DNA of 64,000 nucleotides from G963704535 sp963704535 (GTDB lineage Bacteria; Chloroflexota; Chloroflexia; Chloroflexales; Roseiflexaceae): positions 4,402,001 through 4,466,000 of the forward strand of contig OY969916.1 of assembly GCA_963704535.1 (NCBI GenBank), given 5' to 3'. Positions 8,075-19,371 of the stretch are shown here, in pieces. The notes below the pieces were generated by a model. That model did no database searches. It saw only the letters and a program-made list of their open reading frames with translations, and was not told the DNA's origin. Made by a program: the position numbers and the translations under genes. Numbering within the stretch: position 1 is the first letter of the stretch; the number at the start of each line of letters is the position of its first letter.

Positions 8075-8708
8075 ATCTTGCGGCCTTGACCGCCCGGCGA
8101 ACCATCACCAGCCCATTCTTCGCGCCCGGCACCGACCCGCGGATCAGGATCACGTGCCGATCGGGCAGCACTTCGACCACTTGCAGATTCTGCACGGTCA
8201 CGCGCTTGTTGCCCATGCGGCCAGCCATACGAGTGTTCTTCCAGACGTGGCCCGGCGTGGTACCGGCGCCGATCGAGCCGGCCGCGCGATGGCGGTCGCT
8301 TTGGCCGTGCGTCTTGGGGCCACCGCTAAACCCATGGCGCTTCACGACGCCCTGGAAGCCGCGCCCCTTCGAGGTCCCGGTCACATCGACGATCTGACCG
8401 ACCTCGAACAGATCCACAGTAAGCACCTGGCCGACCTCATAATCTTCCACATTATCGGCCCCGAACTCGCGCAGGTGGCGAACCAGGCGCCCGGCGCCTT
8501 TGAGGTGCCCCTGCTCCGGCTTGGTCAGGCTTTTCGGCTTAACCTCGCCAAAGCCAATCTGGACTGCCTCGTAGCCGTCGCGATCTCTGGTCCGGATCTG
8601 CGTGACAACGCATGGCCCGGTCTCGATCACCGTCACCGGGATCGCCTCACCGTTCGGGCTAAAGACCTGCGTCATGCCAATTTTCCGGCCCAACAATCCT
8701 TCGATCAC
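8073..8708 (-). CDS. rplC: 50S ribosomal protein L3
   Basis: 211 residues, full length. GLLGRKIGMTQVFSPNGEAIPVT, then the L3 signature region around GFQGVVKRHGFSGGPKTHG, and the TTPGHVWKNTRMAGRMGN loop that reaches toward the peptidyl transferase centre. It starts with GTG at 8708, 5 bases after GGAGGTG. Confidence 0.96.
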   Translation of the reverse strand: MIEGLLGRKIGMTQVFSPNGEAIPVTVIETGPCVVTQIRTRDRDGYEAVQIGFGEVKPKSLTKPEQGHLKGAGRLVRHLREFGADNVEDYEVGQVLTVDLFEVGQIVDVTGTSKGRGFQGVVKRHGFSGGPKTHGQSDRHRAAGSIGAGTTPGHVWKNTRMAGRMGNKRVTVQNLQVVEVLPDRHVILIRGSVPGAKNGLVMVRRAVKAAR

Positions 8709-8827
8709 AATTGCACCTCCACAGCGTGCGGACTTATAGTGACGTTCCTGCCGCAGCGGCTGCTCTTTAGCAGATCAAAGAACAAATCGCTCTTTCATTA
8801 CCCGCTATTCTTTGTTCCTAGATGAGA

Positions 8828-8906
8828 TTTCCGGTGACACCCTTCTACTTTACAATGTGGGTGGGGAAGACCGAGGGGCTGGCCCCTCAAACCCCCTTTT
8901 TTCCAC
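8828..8906. repeat. dispersed hairpin repeat (family A), rpsJ-rplC spacer
   Basis: Contains TTCTACTTTACAATGTGGG, GGTGGGG and the palindrome GAGGGGCTGGCCCCTC followed by a C/T-rich end. Same family as 5061-5143. Confidence 0.82.
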
Positions 8907-8934
8907 GAACTGTAAAGCACCAAAGAACCTTGTC

Positions 8935-9243
8935 CTACAGCTTGATCTCGATATCAACACCGGCCGGCAGATTCAGCTTCATCAGCGCGTTGATCGTCTG
9001 CTGGCTGGGGTCGAGCACATCGATCAGACGCTTGTGCGTGCGAATCTCAAACTGCTCCTGCGAATCCTTGTCGATGAACGGTGAGCGCATAACACTGTAC
9101 TTCTCGATCTTGGTCGGCAACGGTACCGGTCCCGCGACCAGCGCACCGGTTCGCTCGGCCGCCTCGACAATCTGGCGAGCCGACTGATCAAGAATCTTGT
9201 GGTCATACGCTTTGAGGCGGATGCGAACCTTCTGCTTCGCCAT
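8935..9243 (-). CDS. rpsJ: 30S ribosomal protein S10
   Basis: 102 residues. MAKQKVRIRLKAYDHKILDQ, then GPVPLPTKIEKYSVMRSPF and the S10 signature around FEIRTHKRLIDVLDPSQQT. S10 (NusE) works in the 30S head and in antitermination. It heads the S10 part of the cluster, directly after tuf. Confidence 0.97.
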   Translation of the reverse strand: MAKQKVRIRLKAYDHKILDQSARQIVEAAERTGALVAGPVPLPTKIEKYSVMRSPFIDKDSQEQFEIRTHKRLIDVLDPSQQTINALMKLNLPAGVDIEIKL

Positions 9244-9260
9244 ATGGTCTCCTGTCAGGC

Positions 9261-9321
9261 GGGCAATCGATAGCGTGCAGTGTATCGCTTATGCTACACG
9301 CTGCACGCTATCGATCGTGCC
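9261..9321. repeat. long hairpin between tuf stop and rpsJ
   Basis: Two arms of about 24 bases (GGGCAATCGATAGCGTGCAG and its near-complement CTGCACGCTATCGAT) close on a ten-base loop, abutting the tuf stop codon. It could slow or process the transcript between the str and S10 parts; there is no U-run, so it is not a standard terminator. Confidence 0.8.
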
Positions 9322-10529
<1,208 letters not shown>

Positions 10530-10556
10530 AGGTTCTGTCGCTCCTTCTTCAAAAGC

Positions 10557-10630
10557 TACGAGAGATGAGAGATTGGAGATTGGAGATTGGAGATTGCGAG
10601 CGAGTAATAAATCTCCAATCTTTCATCTCC
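10557..10630. repeat. GAGATTG tandem-repeat hairpin between fusA and tuf
   Basis: Four GAGATTG-type units then, after AGCGAGTAATAA, inverted copies (AATCTCCAATCTTTCATCTC). Same idea as the AACTCTT hairpins with another unit; a second copy of this type lies at 23,828-23,899. Confidence 0.78.
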
Positions 10631-10694
10631 CCATATGCTATCAGTGTGAGTGAGGGAGACTGAGGGGACTGGCCCCTCAAACTCCCTTTTTCTT
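10631..10694. repeat. dispersed hairpin repeat (family A, shortened), fusA-tuf spacer
   Basis: Contains CAGTGTGAGTGAGGGAGACT and the GAGGGGACTGGCCCCTC hairpin with a T-rich end; the front half of the consensus is degraded. Confidence 0.7.
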
Positions 10695-10697
10695 CGT

Positions 10698-12791
<2,094 letters not shown>

Positions 12792-12922
12792 AATTTCAGT
12801 TGTACTCCTTGTCGCCTCCGTACCAATCGTTCCGCCATCTACGCGGGCGATCGTCGATACGCTTGGGTGCCGGGCGAAGCACGTTCGCCCTTAAGTAGCT
12901 GGCCGGTCATACGACGGAGGGC

Positions 12923-13396
12923 CTAGAACCGACCGTAATGAGAGAAGGCCCGGTTGGCTTCAGCCATGCGCTGGACATCCTCTTTGCGTTTGATCGTGGA
13001 GCCGGTGTTATTAAAGGCATCCATCAGCTCGGCGGCCAACCGCTCGTGCATCGGCTTGCCCGATCGGCCGCGCGCTGATAAGAGCAGCCAGCGCATCGCC
13101 AGGGCTAGCCGCCGGTCGCTCTTGACCTCGACCGGCACCTGGTAGGTCGCGCCGCCGACGCGCTTGGGCCGCACTTCGATCGCCGGCCCGGCGTTGCGGA
13201 TGGCGATCTCGAACACCTCCATCGGTGTTTTCTTAAGCCGCTCGGAGGCCAGCTCAAGCGCCTGATACACGATCTTCTCGGCGGTGCTCTTCTTCCCGCG
13301 CTGCATCACCTTATTGATGAACTGCTGCACGGGCACGCTGTTGTAGCGCGGATCAGGCAGCGGCACGCGCTTCTCGATGGTTCCTCGACGGGGCAT
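12923..13396 (-). CDS. rpsG: 30S ribosomal protein S7
   Basis: 157 residues. MPRRGTIEKRVPLPDPRYNS contains the S7 signature; the end MAEANRAFSHYGRF is typical. The ATG at 13,396 follows GAGGTGA with good spacing; the GTG codon just upstream is in frame but less likely. Confidence 0.96.
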   Translation of the reverse strand: MPRRGTIEKRVPLPDPRYNSVPVQQFINKVMQRGKKSTAEKIVYQALELASERLKKTPMEVFEIAIRNAGPAIEVRPKRVGGATYQVPVEVKSDRRLALAMRWLLLSARGRSGKPMHERLAAELMDAFNNTGSTIKRKEDVQRMAEANRAFSHYGRF

Positions 13397-13451
13397 CACT
13401 CACCTCGTTAGGTATTGCGTGTGGGGCGTATGCAATACGCCCTTACAGGTT

Positions 13452-13883
13452 TCACTTCTTCTTCGTCGGCGCGCCGGCCTTCTTGGTCCCATACTTCGAG
13501 CGCCCCTGCTTGCGGTTGGCTACGCCCTGCGCGTCAAGCGTGCCGCGCACGATGTGGTAGCGCACGCCAGGCAGATCCTTGACGCGACCACCGCGGATCA
13601 GCACGACCGAATGCTCTTGCAGGTTGTGCCCCTCGCCGGGGATATAGGCGGTGACCTCCATGCCGTTGCTCAACCGGACGCGGGCGATCTTGCGTAGCGC
13701 CGAGTTCGGCTTCTTGGGGGTCATGGTCTTGACCTGCGTGCAGACGCCGCGCTTGAACGGCGAGCCCTTGCCACGCGTTAGCTTTCCCTTCAACGAGTTG
13801 TAGGTGAAGCGGAGAGCCGGGGCCTTGGTCTTCTTGATCACCGGCTTGCGCGGCTTACGTACCAATTGATTAATCGTCGGCAT
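13452..13883 (-). CDS. rpsL: 30S ribosomal protein S12
   Basis: 143 residues. The decoding-centre protein begins MPTINQLVRKPRKPV and shows the conserved TPKKPNSALRKIARVRLSNG and PGEGHNLQEHSVVLIRGG. The lysines in TPKKPNSA and the KDLPGVRYHIVRG loop, where streptomycin resistance can arise, are wild type. First gene of the str part, after a 5' leader of about 235 bases. Confidence 0.97.
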   Translation of the reverse strand: MPTINQLVRKPRKPVIKKTKAPALRFTYNSLKGKLTRGKGSPFKRGVCTQVKTMTPKKPNSALRKIARVRLSNGMEVTAYIPGEGHNLQEHSVVLIRGGRVKDLPGVRYHIVRGTLDAQGVANRKQGRSKYGTKKAGAPTKKK

Positions 13884-13913
13884 CCTGTGTAATTCCTCTC
13901 TCAGACACCTAAG

Positions 13914-14002
13914 AAACTGTTTGAAAGGGCATTGTCTCGCCTACGATCCAGGGTGGAAAGAGGATTCTTGAGGGGCGACCCCCTCAAACTCCCCCTTTTC
14001 AG
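13914..14002. repeat. dispersed hairpin repeat (family B) in the rpsL leader
   Basis: About 90 bases: AAACTGTTTGAAAGGGCATT, a GATCCAGGGTGGAAAG segment, then the GAGGGG-CGA-CCCCCTC hairpin and CTCCCCCTTTTC. The copy at 16,913-17,017 is the same element in the opposite orientation. Here it lies in the 5' leader of the ribosomal operon. Confidence 0.8.
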
Positions 14003-14125
14003 CATCTACCCTTACACAAAATAAAACTCGAACCCCGTTCTGGTCGTGGCATGGGCCGCGCCTTAGATAGGGCTCAGAGATGCGCACTGTTAAGAAAGCT
14101 CAGTTTGTACGCACAGCGATTCGGG

Positions 14126-14154
14126 AGTATACCACGGCGGGTACGGCCTGTCAA
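14126..14154 (-). promoter_or_regulatory. sigma70-type promoter of the str-S10-spc operon
   Basis: Reading the minus strand: TTGACA (14,149-14,154), exactly 17 bases, then TATACT (14,126-14,131). This is an almost perfect consensus promoter. Transcription should start near 14,119, giving a leader of about 235 bases before rpsL. The -35 box overlaps the stop codon of the M20 peptidase gene upstream. Confidence 0.85.
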
Positions 14155-15336
14155 ATACGATCGTCGATCGTTGTGGCCTGATCGGTGGTGGCCGCCAGCG
14201 CGAGCAGGAGCAGCGCACGCATACCGGCGGCAACCCGCGCCGGCTCGATGTATTCGTCCAGCCGGTGGGCGTTTTCGCCATGGCCGACAGCGACGCACAC
14301 GGCCGGGATGCCGCGACTCAGCGGGACATTGGCGTCGGTGCTGGCCGCGTCGTAGGTGATCGGCGCGCCAACCGACTCGTAGGCCGCCGCCGCCAGCCCG
14401 ACGAGCGGGTGAGCGCGGGGGAGGTGTCCAGCCGGTCGATCGCCGACGACCTCGACCTCCAGCGTCACATGCGGCTCGGTCGTGCGCAACTCGGCGACGA
14501 TCCGCTCGACCTGCCGCACCAACCCTTCCAGGGCCGCCGGCTCCAGCGAGCGCAGGTCCAGCAGCAGCGCGGCACGCTGGGCGATGGTGTTGACCGAGGT
14601 GCCGCCCTCGATCACGCCAATGTTGAAGGTGCTTTTCGGCTCCCTGGGCACCTCCAGGCCAGCCAGCCGCGCGGCCAACCGCACGAGGGTGTGGATGGCG
14701 CTTGGCGCGCCAAAATCGCAACCACGAATGGCCACCCGCCGCAGAGGCGCTGATCCGGTAGCGACGCACGCCGATCGCCGTGTGGATGATCCGCCCCTGG
14801 TCGCAGCCCTCCAGCGCCAGCGCCGCGCCGATCCGGCCCTGGAGCAGATCGACGGCCGCCCGCATCCCACGCAGGTCGCCCAGCCCTTCCTCGCCGACAT
14901 TGGCCACAAACCAGATGTCGCCCTGGTTGGCGACGGCGTACCGCTGCAACGCCTGGGCCAGGTGCAACAGCCCGGCGACCCCCAGGCTGTTGTCGCCCAA
15001 GCCGGGGCCGTAGATCCGCTGGCCCTCACGGCGCACGGTCAGGTCGGTCCCGGCCGGGAACACAGTGTCGATGTGCGCGGCGATCAGCAGGCCGGGACCT
15101 TGGGCGTTGCCGGGGCGCCGGCCGTAGACATTGCCGACGGCGTCGGTTCGCACGTCGGCAAGGCCGAGCGCGCGCATCCGTTCGGCGACATAGGCGCCGC
15201 GCCGGCCCTCGTCGAAGGTGGGCGCGGGGATCTTCTGAATGGCGATCGCCGTCTCGACGACCGCCGCGCCGTCGCCGAAGCCAGCGCAGGCTGCTTGAAC
15301 GGCCGGGTCTTGGGACCAGTGCTGAATCAGGTCCAT
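14151..15336 (-). CDS. M20-family metallopeptidase, one-base frameshift
   Basis: Likely a zinc aminoacyl- or di/tripeptidase. The start is MDLIQHWSQDPAVQAA. Metal-site motifs of the family are visible: AAHIDTVFP, GLGDNSLGVAGLLHLAQAL, and ANVGEEGLGDLRGM with the catalytic Glu. The dimerization/C-terminal part (FNIGVIEGGTSVNTIAQRA, then STDANVPLSRGIPAVCVAVG) lies in another frame. One surplus base near 14,722, after GGHSW, explains the break; the corrected protein has 394 residues. It could be a true pseudogene or a read error. Confidence 0.8.
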
Positions 15337-15390
15337 AGGTGCCTCGTTTCGTTCGCTGAATGACAGGTTTATTATCGTCGATAATGACAA

Positions 15391-15473
15391 GGTTTCAGGT
15401 GGCGCCATTCTACGTTACAATGTGGATGGGGGGGACTGAGAGGGCTACCTCCTCAAACCCCTTTTTTCCAGAG
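15391..15473. repeat. dispersed hairpin repeat (family A)
   Basis: TTTCAGGTGGCGCCATTCTA, CGTTACAATGTGGATGGGG, a GAGAGGGCTACCTCCTC hairpin and a T-run. It is attached to the 3' end of a broken regulator fragment. Confidence 0.82.
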
Positions 15474-15656
15474 ATGATCCCTCAGCGTGCGGTACATCGG
15501 CTCCTGGAGCGGGTCGTGCTGCAATGCCCAAAGCGTATTGCGAAGATTTTTCCGCGCGGCCTCGGCGGCGCTGTCCGGCCACAGCAGATCGAGGACGCGC
15601 TCGCGGCGCTGCGGCGCGCCGGCCACGGCCAGGTAGGCCAGCCGCTGACCTTGGCA
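15453..15656 (-). pseudogene. fragment of a SARP/BTAD-type transcriptional regulator
   Basis: On the minus strand the frame gives QRLAYLAVAGAPQRRERVLD, then LLWPDSAAEAARKNLRNTLW and ALQHDPLQEPM, the winged-helix start of a BTAD-type activator. No start codon lies upstream: the similarity begins abruptly where a DUF6069 fragment begins on the other strand, and the 3' end runs into a family A repeat. The fragment is about 65 codons and cannot be functional as seen. Confidence 0.65.
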
Positions 15657-15908
15657 CCGGTGATTATATCATCGGTGATCGGCGCGGTAGCGGCGACCGG
15701 CGTCTTCGCGGCCATCGGCTGGTTCGTGCGCCGCCCGATTCGGCTGTTCCGCATCGTCGCGGCCATCACGCTGATCCTGTCGTTCGTGTCGCCCTTTAGC
15801 CTCCCCGGCGCGCCCGCCGGCATGATCCTGTCGCTCGAACTGATGCACATCATCGCGGCGGCGATCATTGTTTGGGCGCTCGCGACGCTGGGCCGCAACC
15901 CGCGCTAA
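15657..15908 (+). pseudogene. C-terminal part of a DUF6069 membrane protein
   Basis: From about 15,657 the plus strand encodes PVIISSVIGAVAATGVFAAI, GWFVRRPIRLFRIVAA, then LSLELMHIIAAAIIVWALAT, three hydrophobic helices of the DUF6069 family. The usual first helix and start are missing. The frame stays open upstream to 15,360, but that part is antisense to a regulator fragment and a repeat, so I regard this as an N-terminally truncated relic created by a rearrangement. Confidence 0.6.
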
Positions 15909-16003
15909 GGGACTCTGAACTTCTTGTTCATCCCAAAGCGCGCGTGAAACGTGAAACGTGAAAGGCCCTCACGCATCACATTTCACGTTTCACGCCGGGA
16001 CGC

Positions 16004-16033
16004 TTTACATGTTCCGCTTCCCTATGGTACTGT
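16004..16033 (+). promoter_or_regulatory. possible promoter of the LmbE-like gene
   Basis: TTTACA (16,004-16,009), 18 bases, TACTGT (16,028-16,033), about 40 bases before the start codon. Moderate match only. The preceding sequence holds GTTTCACG-type tandem repeats. Confidence 0.4.
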
Positions 16034-16074
16034 CTGAAAAGGGAAGTTTGTTCGTGTCATGAAAGGAATAGACC

Positions 16075-16914
16075 ATGCAACAGCGATCAATCCTCGCTGC
16101 GTTCGCCCATCCTGACGACGAGGCCTTCGGCAGCGGCGGCACGCTTGCCCGCTACGTGGCCGAGGGCGTTCACGTGACATTGGTGTGCGCCACGCGCGGC
16201 GAGGTGGGCGAGATCTCCGACCCGGCGCTGGCCACGGCCGAGACGCTAGGGGCCGTGCGCGAGGGCGAGCTGCTGGCAGCGGCGCGGGCGCTGGGGATCA
16301 CCGACGTCCGCTTCCTGGGGTACCGCGACTCGGGCATGGCCGGCACCGCCGAGAACCAGGACCCGCGCGCCTTCGCCAATGCCCCGGCCGAGGCGGTCGT
16401 GGATCAACTGGTGCGGATCATCCGCGAGGTGCGGCCGCAGGTCGTGATCACCTTCGACCCAGGCGGCGGCTACGGCCACCCCGATCATATCGCCATTCAC
16501 ACCCACACCGTCGCCGCCGTCCACGCCGCCGGCGACGCCGCCGGCCACCCAGATGCCGGGCCGCCCTGGCAGGCGGCCCGGCTCTTCTACGTCGTCATCC
16601 CGCGGTCGGCCTTTCGCGCCATGCGCGATCAGCTTGCGGCCGCCGGCGTCGATACCAGCCAGTTCGACCGCTTTGAAGAGACCCCGCGCGGCTGGCCGGA
16701 TGACCAGATTCACACCATCCTGGATGTCGCCGATACGACTGCGGCGAAGTTGGGCGCGCTGAACGCGCACCGCACCCAGTTCGGCCCGGAGAACTTCTTC
16801 CGCAAGCTCCCCGAGGCGATCCTCATGCAGATGCTCAGTCGCGAGCATTTCGCGCTGGCTTGGCCGGAGCCGGAGAACGGCAGCTCGATCCCCGACCTGT
16901 TCGCGGGGCTGTAA
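16075..16914 (+). CDS. PIG-L/LmbE family zinc deacetylase
   Basis: 279 residues, cytoplasmic. The family (MshB, Mca, BshB-like) removes an N-acetyl or N-acyl group from sugar amides or thiol conjugates. The metal motif AHPDDE is at residues 11-16 and GHPDH near residue 136. Length and the HRTQFGPENFF region resemble the MshB/Mca branch, but the substrate cannot be told. It is a lone gene closed by a perfect 21-bp hairpin. Confidence 0.9.
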   Translation: MQQRSILAAFAHPDDEAFGSGGTLARYVAEGVHVTLVCATRGEVGEISDPALATAETLGAVREGELLAAARALGITDVRFLGYRDSGMAGTAENQDPRAFANAPAEAVVDQLVRIIREVRPQVVITFDPGGGYGHPDHIAIHTHTVAAVHAAGDAAGHPDAGPPWQAARLFYVVIPRSAFRAMRDQLAAAGVDTSQFDRFEETPRGWPDDQIHTILDVADTTAAKLGALNAHRTQFGPENFFRKLPEAILMQMLSREHFALAWPEPENGSSIPDLFAGL

Positions 16915-17017
16915 AAGACCGTTTGGAAAGGGGGAGTTTGAGGGGGCCGCCCCTCAAACTCCCCCTTTCCACCATGGATCGGTAGACCAGACAATGCCCT
17001 TTTCAACCAGTTTCTGA
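16913..17017. repeat. family B repeat with perfect 21-bp stem
   Basis: Arms at 16,925-16,945 and 16,950-16,970 are exact complements (GGAAAGGGGGAGTTTGAGGGG) around four bases. The rest matches the rpsL-leader copy in reverse. Placed right after the deacetylase stop, it may act as a transcription end or RNA-stabilising hairpin. Confidence 0.88.
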
Positions 17018-17040
17018 GACGAGTCGGGAGCGCGCCGACG

Positions 17041-17069
17041 TTGCGCGCCCTCCCAAGGGATGCTATAAT
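17041..17069 (+). promoter_or_regulatory. promoter of secG
   Basis: TTGCGC (17,041-17,046), 17 bases, TATAAT (17,064-17,069). The perfect -10 box lies about 38 bases before the secG start. Confidence 0.75.
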
Positions 17070-17107
17070 AGTGCGCCGTAACTGGAATCGCCCGTGAGGA
17101 GGACCCG

Positions 17108-17374
17108 TTGGAAAGCGCGCTCTACATCGCCCTGATTATTATCAGCTTCACCTTGATCGGCCTGGTCATCTTGCAGGGCCGCAGCGCGGGCTTACAGACC
17201 CGCGATACAAGCTCGATCTACCGCACCAAGCGCGGCCTTGAGAAAACGCTCCACCAGACGACGATCCTCCTGGCGGTGGTATTTTTGATCCTGGCGCTGA
17301 TCACCAGCCTGCCGATCTTTGCCCCACCCGCCTTGGCGCCGACGGGCCTGCTTGGTCTGCCGGGCTTCTTCTAG
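17108..17374 (+). CDS. secG: SecG preprotein translocase subunit
   Basis: 88 residues. Two membrane helices (LYIALIIISFTLIGLVILQG and TILLAVVFLILALITSL) flank a short loop with the typical LQGRSAGL and FLT-like region. It starts with TTG after GAGGAGG. The substrate-binding protein gene follows six bases later, so the two are probably co-transcribed. Confidence 0.92.
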   Translation: MESALYIALIIISFTLIGLVILQGRSAGLQTRDTSSIYRTKRGLEKTLHQTTILLAVVFLILALITSLPIFAPPALAPTGLLGLPGFF

Positions 17375-17380
17375 CCCTCC

Positions 17381-19063
17381 ATGGCCCGCCGCATTCGCTG
17401 GCAGCTCCTGATCGCAAGCATCAGCTCGCTGCTGGTGCTTGGCCTCATGACCTATCTCGCGCTGACCAGCGCGGCGGTAGCGCGGCCGCTCACCGGCGGC
17501 GACTACGTCGAGGGCTTCACTTCTGCTCCGCAGCAGCTCAACCCGCTGATCAGCGACCTGACGCGCGACCCGGTCGCCGCCGATATGCAGGCGCTGCTGT
17601 TCGAGGGGTTGATGCGTATCGGCCCGGACGGGCTGCCTGAGCCGGCCCTGGCCCAGTCCTGGCAGATCGACGACACCGGCACCGTCTATACATTCACCCT
17701 ACGCAGCGATGTCTCCTGGCACGATGGCGAGCCGTTCACGGTGGATGACGTTCTGTTCACTCTACGCACGATCCAAGGCCCCGCGTTCGCCTCCACCCCC
17801 AGCATCGGCGGGGTCTGGCGCAACGTGCTGATCGACCAGGCCGGCGAGCGCAGCATCCGCTGCACCCTCGACGCGCCCTTCGCGCCCTTCCTGAGCCTGG
17901 CCACCATTCCGATCCTCCCGGCGCATCTGCTCCGCGATACCCCGCCCGAACAGTGGTCGTCAGCGCCGTTTAGCCGCGCGCCGGTGGGCACCGGCCCCTA
18001 CCGGCTCACCGAGCTGAACGCCGAGCGCGCGCTGCTGACCGCCAATCAGGGCTACTACGGCGGTCGCCCGTTCCTCGACAGCATCGAGATGCGCTTTTTC
18101 TCGAACGACCAGACGGCGCTGACCGCACTCAACCGCCGCGAGATCCAAGGGATCGGCTTTCTCAGCACCAGCGATCTGGGCCACGGGAACCTGCCGCGCG
18201 GCGTGATCCGCCAGGCTATCCCGCTCGACAGCTACACGGTCCTGACCTTCAACCTGCGCGAGGAGCCGCTGAACAACCAGGGGCTGCGCCGCGCGCTCGC
18301 CGAGGGGCTCGACAAAAACACGCTGATCGAACGGGCGCTCGGCGGGCAGGCGGTGCGCCTCGACACCCCGCTCTTGCCGGGCTGGTGGGCGACGGCCCAG
18401 GATATCCCCTGGTACCCCTACGAGGCATCCCGCGCCGCCGATGCGCTGACCTCACTGGGCTATGAGCTTGGGAGCGACGGCGCCCGCACACTCGACGGTA
18501 CGCCGCTCGTGCTGACGCTGATCACCGACAGCGCCCCGGATCGCCTGGCGACGGCCCAGGAGATCGCGCGCCAGTGGGGCGCGCTGGGCGTCAAAGTCGA
18601 GGTCCAGCAGCTCGATAATGCGACCGTGTTCCAGCGCCTCACCGACCACGATTTCACGATCGCGCTTCACGGCTGGCAGCGCCTGGGCGCCGACCCGGAT
18701 GTGTACGAGCTTTGGCATTCGAGCCGGCCGTCAAACTACGCCGGATTGCAGGACGAGCAGATCGACGAGTTGCTGACCAATGCACGCCTGGACTTGGACA
18801 TCGGCGCGCGGGCGGCCTCCTACGCCGCGTTTCAGCAGCGCTGGATCGATCTGGCCCCCAGCATCACGCTGTACCAGCCGCTTTTCGTCTATGTGGTTGC
18901 CGAGCAGCTTGGCGGCCTGGACCTCGACCGGAACGCCGGTGCCCCGGCCAATATCGCCGGCAGCCAGTTGCTGATCGGCCGCGAGGCCCGCTTCCGCAAC
19001 GTCACCCAGTGGTTCATCCGCAGCTCGCGCGAGATCCACGGCGACCTGCGACAGAGCCCCTGA
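17381..19063 (+). CDS. ABC transporter substrate-binding protein, family 5
   Basis: 560 residues. An N-terminal membrane anchor (residues about 8-31) is followed by the SBP_bac_5 fold: GGDYVEGFTSAPQQLNPL, LLFEGLMRIGPDGLPEPALA, YTFTLRSDVSWHDGEPFTVDD with the family signature, then PVGTGPYRL. Related proteins bind peptides or nickel for ABC importers on the outer face. No permease or ATPase gene lies nearby; pairing with secG is common in this phylum. Confidence 0.92.
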   Translation: MARRIRWQLLIASISSLLVLGLMTYLALTSAAVARPLTGGDYVEGFTSAPQQLNPLISDLTRDPVAADMQALLFEGLMRIGPDGLPEPALAQSWQIDDTGTVYTFTLRSDVSWHDGEPFTVDDVLFTLRTIQGPAFASTPSIGGVWRNVLIDQAGERSIRCTLDAPFAPFLSLATIPILPAHLLRDTPPEQWSSAPFSRAPVGTGPYRLTELNAERALLTANQGYYGGRPFLDSIEMRFFSNDQTALTALNRREIQGIGFLSTSDLGHGNLPRGVIRQAIPLDSYTVLTFNLREEPLNNQGLRRALAEGLDKNTLIERALGGQAVRLDTPLLPGWWATAQDIPWYPYEASRAADALTSLGYELGSDGARTLDGTPLVLTLITDSAPDRLATAQEIARQWGALGVKVEVQQLDNATVFQRLTDHDFTIALHGWQRLGADPDVYELWHSSRPSNYAGLQDEQIDELLTNARLDLDIGARAASYAAFQQRWIDLAPSITLYQPLFVYVVAEQLGGLDLDRNAGAPANIAGSQLLIGREARFRNVTQWFIRSSREIHGDLRQSP

Positions 19064-19089
19064 CTCCCCGCAACTTTACGCCAGCTAGG

Positions 19090-19283
19090 GACTGTCTGAA
19101 AGGGGGAGTTTGAGAGGGCTGCCCCTCAAGAACCCCGCTCCACCACGAACCGCGACTGCCTGAAAAAGGGGAGTTTGAGGGGGCTGCCCCTCAAGAACCC
19201 CGCTCCACCACGGACCGCGACTGCCTGAAAAAGGGGAGTTTGAGGGGGCTGCCCCTCAAGAACCCCGCTCCACCACGGAACCT
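19090..19283. repeat. three tandem 64/65-bp copies of the family B repeat
   Basis: Units begin at 19,090, 19,154 and 19,219. Each reads GACTGYCTGAAA, GGGGAGTTTGAG, the GAGGGGGCTGCCCCTC hairpin, then AAGAACCCCGCTCCACCACG. The last two are nearly identical, indicating recent duplication. Confidence 0.92.
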
Positions 19284-19285
19284 GA

Positions 19286-19313
19286 TAGACAAATGATAAA
19301 ATTGTGATATAAT
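19286..19313 (+). promoter_or_regulatory. promoter of the golvesin-domain protein gene
   Basis: TAGACA (19,286-19,291), 16 bases, TATAAT (19,308-19,313), about 58 bases before the ATG. Confidence 0.7.
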
Positions 19314-19371
19314 CCGCCTCGGCCTTAAGACGTAGAACTTCCTCCTACCAAGTGTGTAGAGAAAGGTGCCT

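Noticed and set aside
19090..19283. CRISPR array
   Set aside because: The three units are contiguous repeats with no unique spacers between them and no cas genes are nearby. The heptad arrays were rejected for the same reason.
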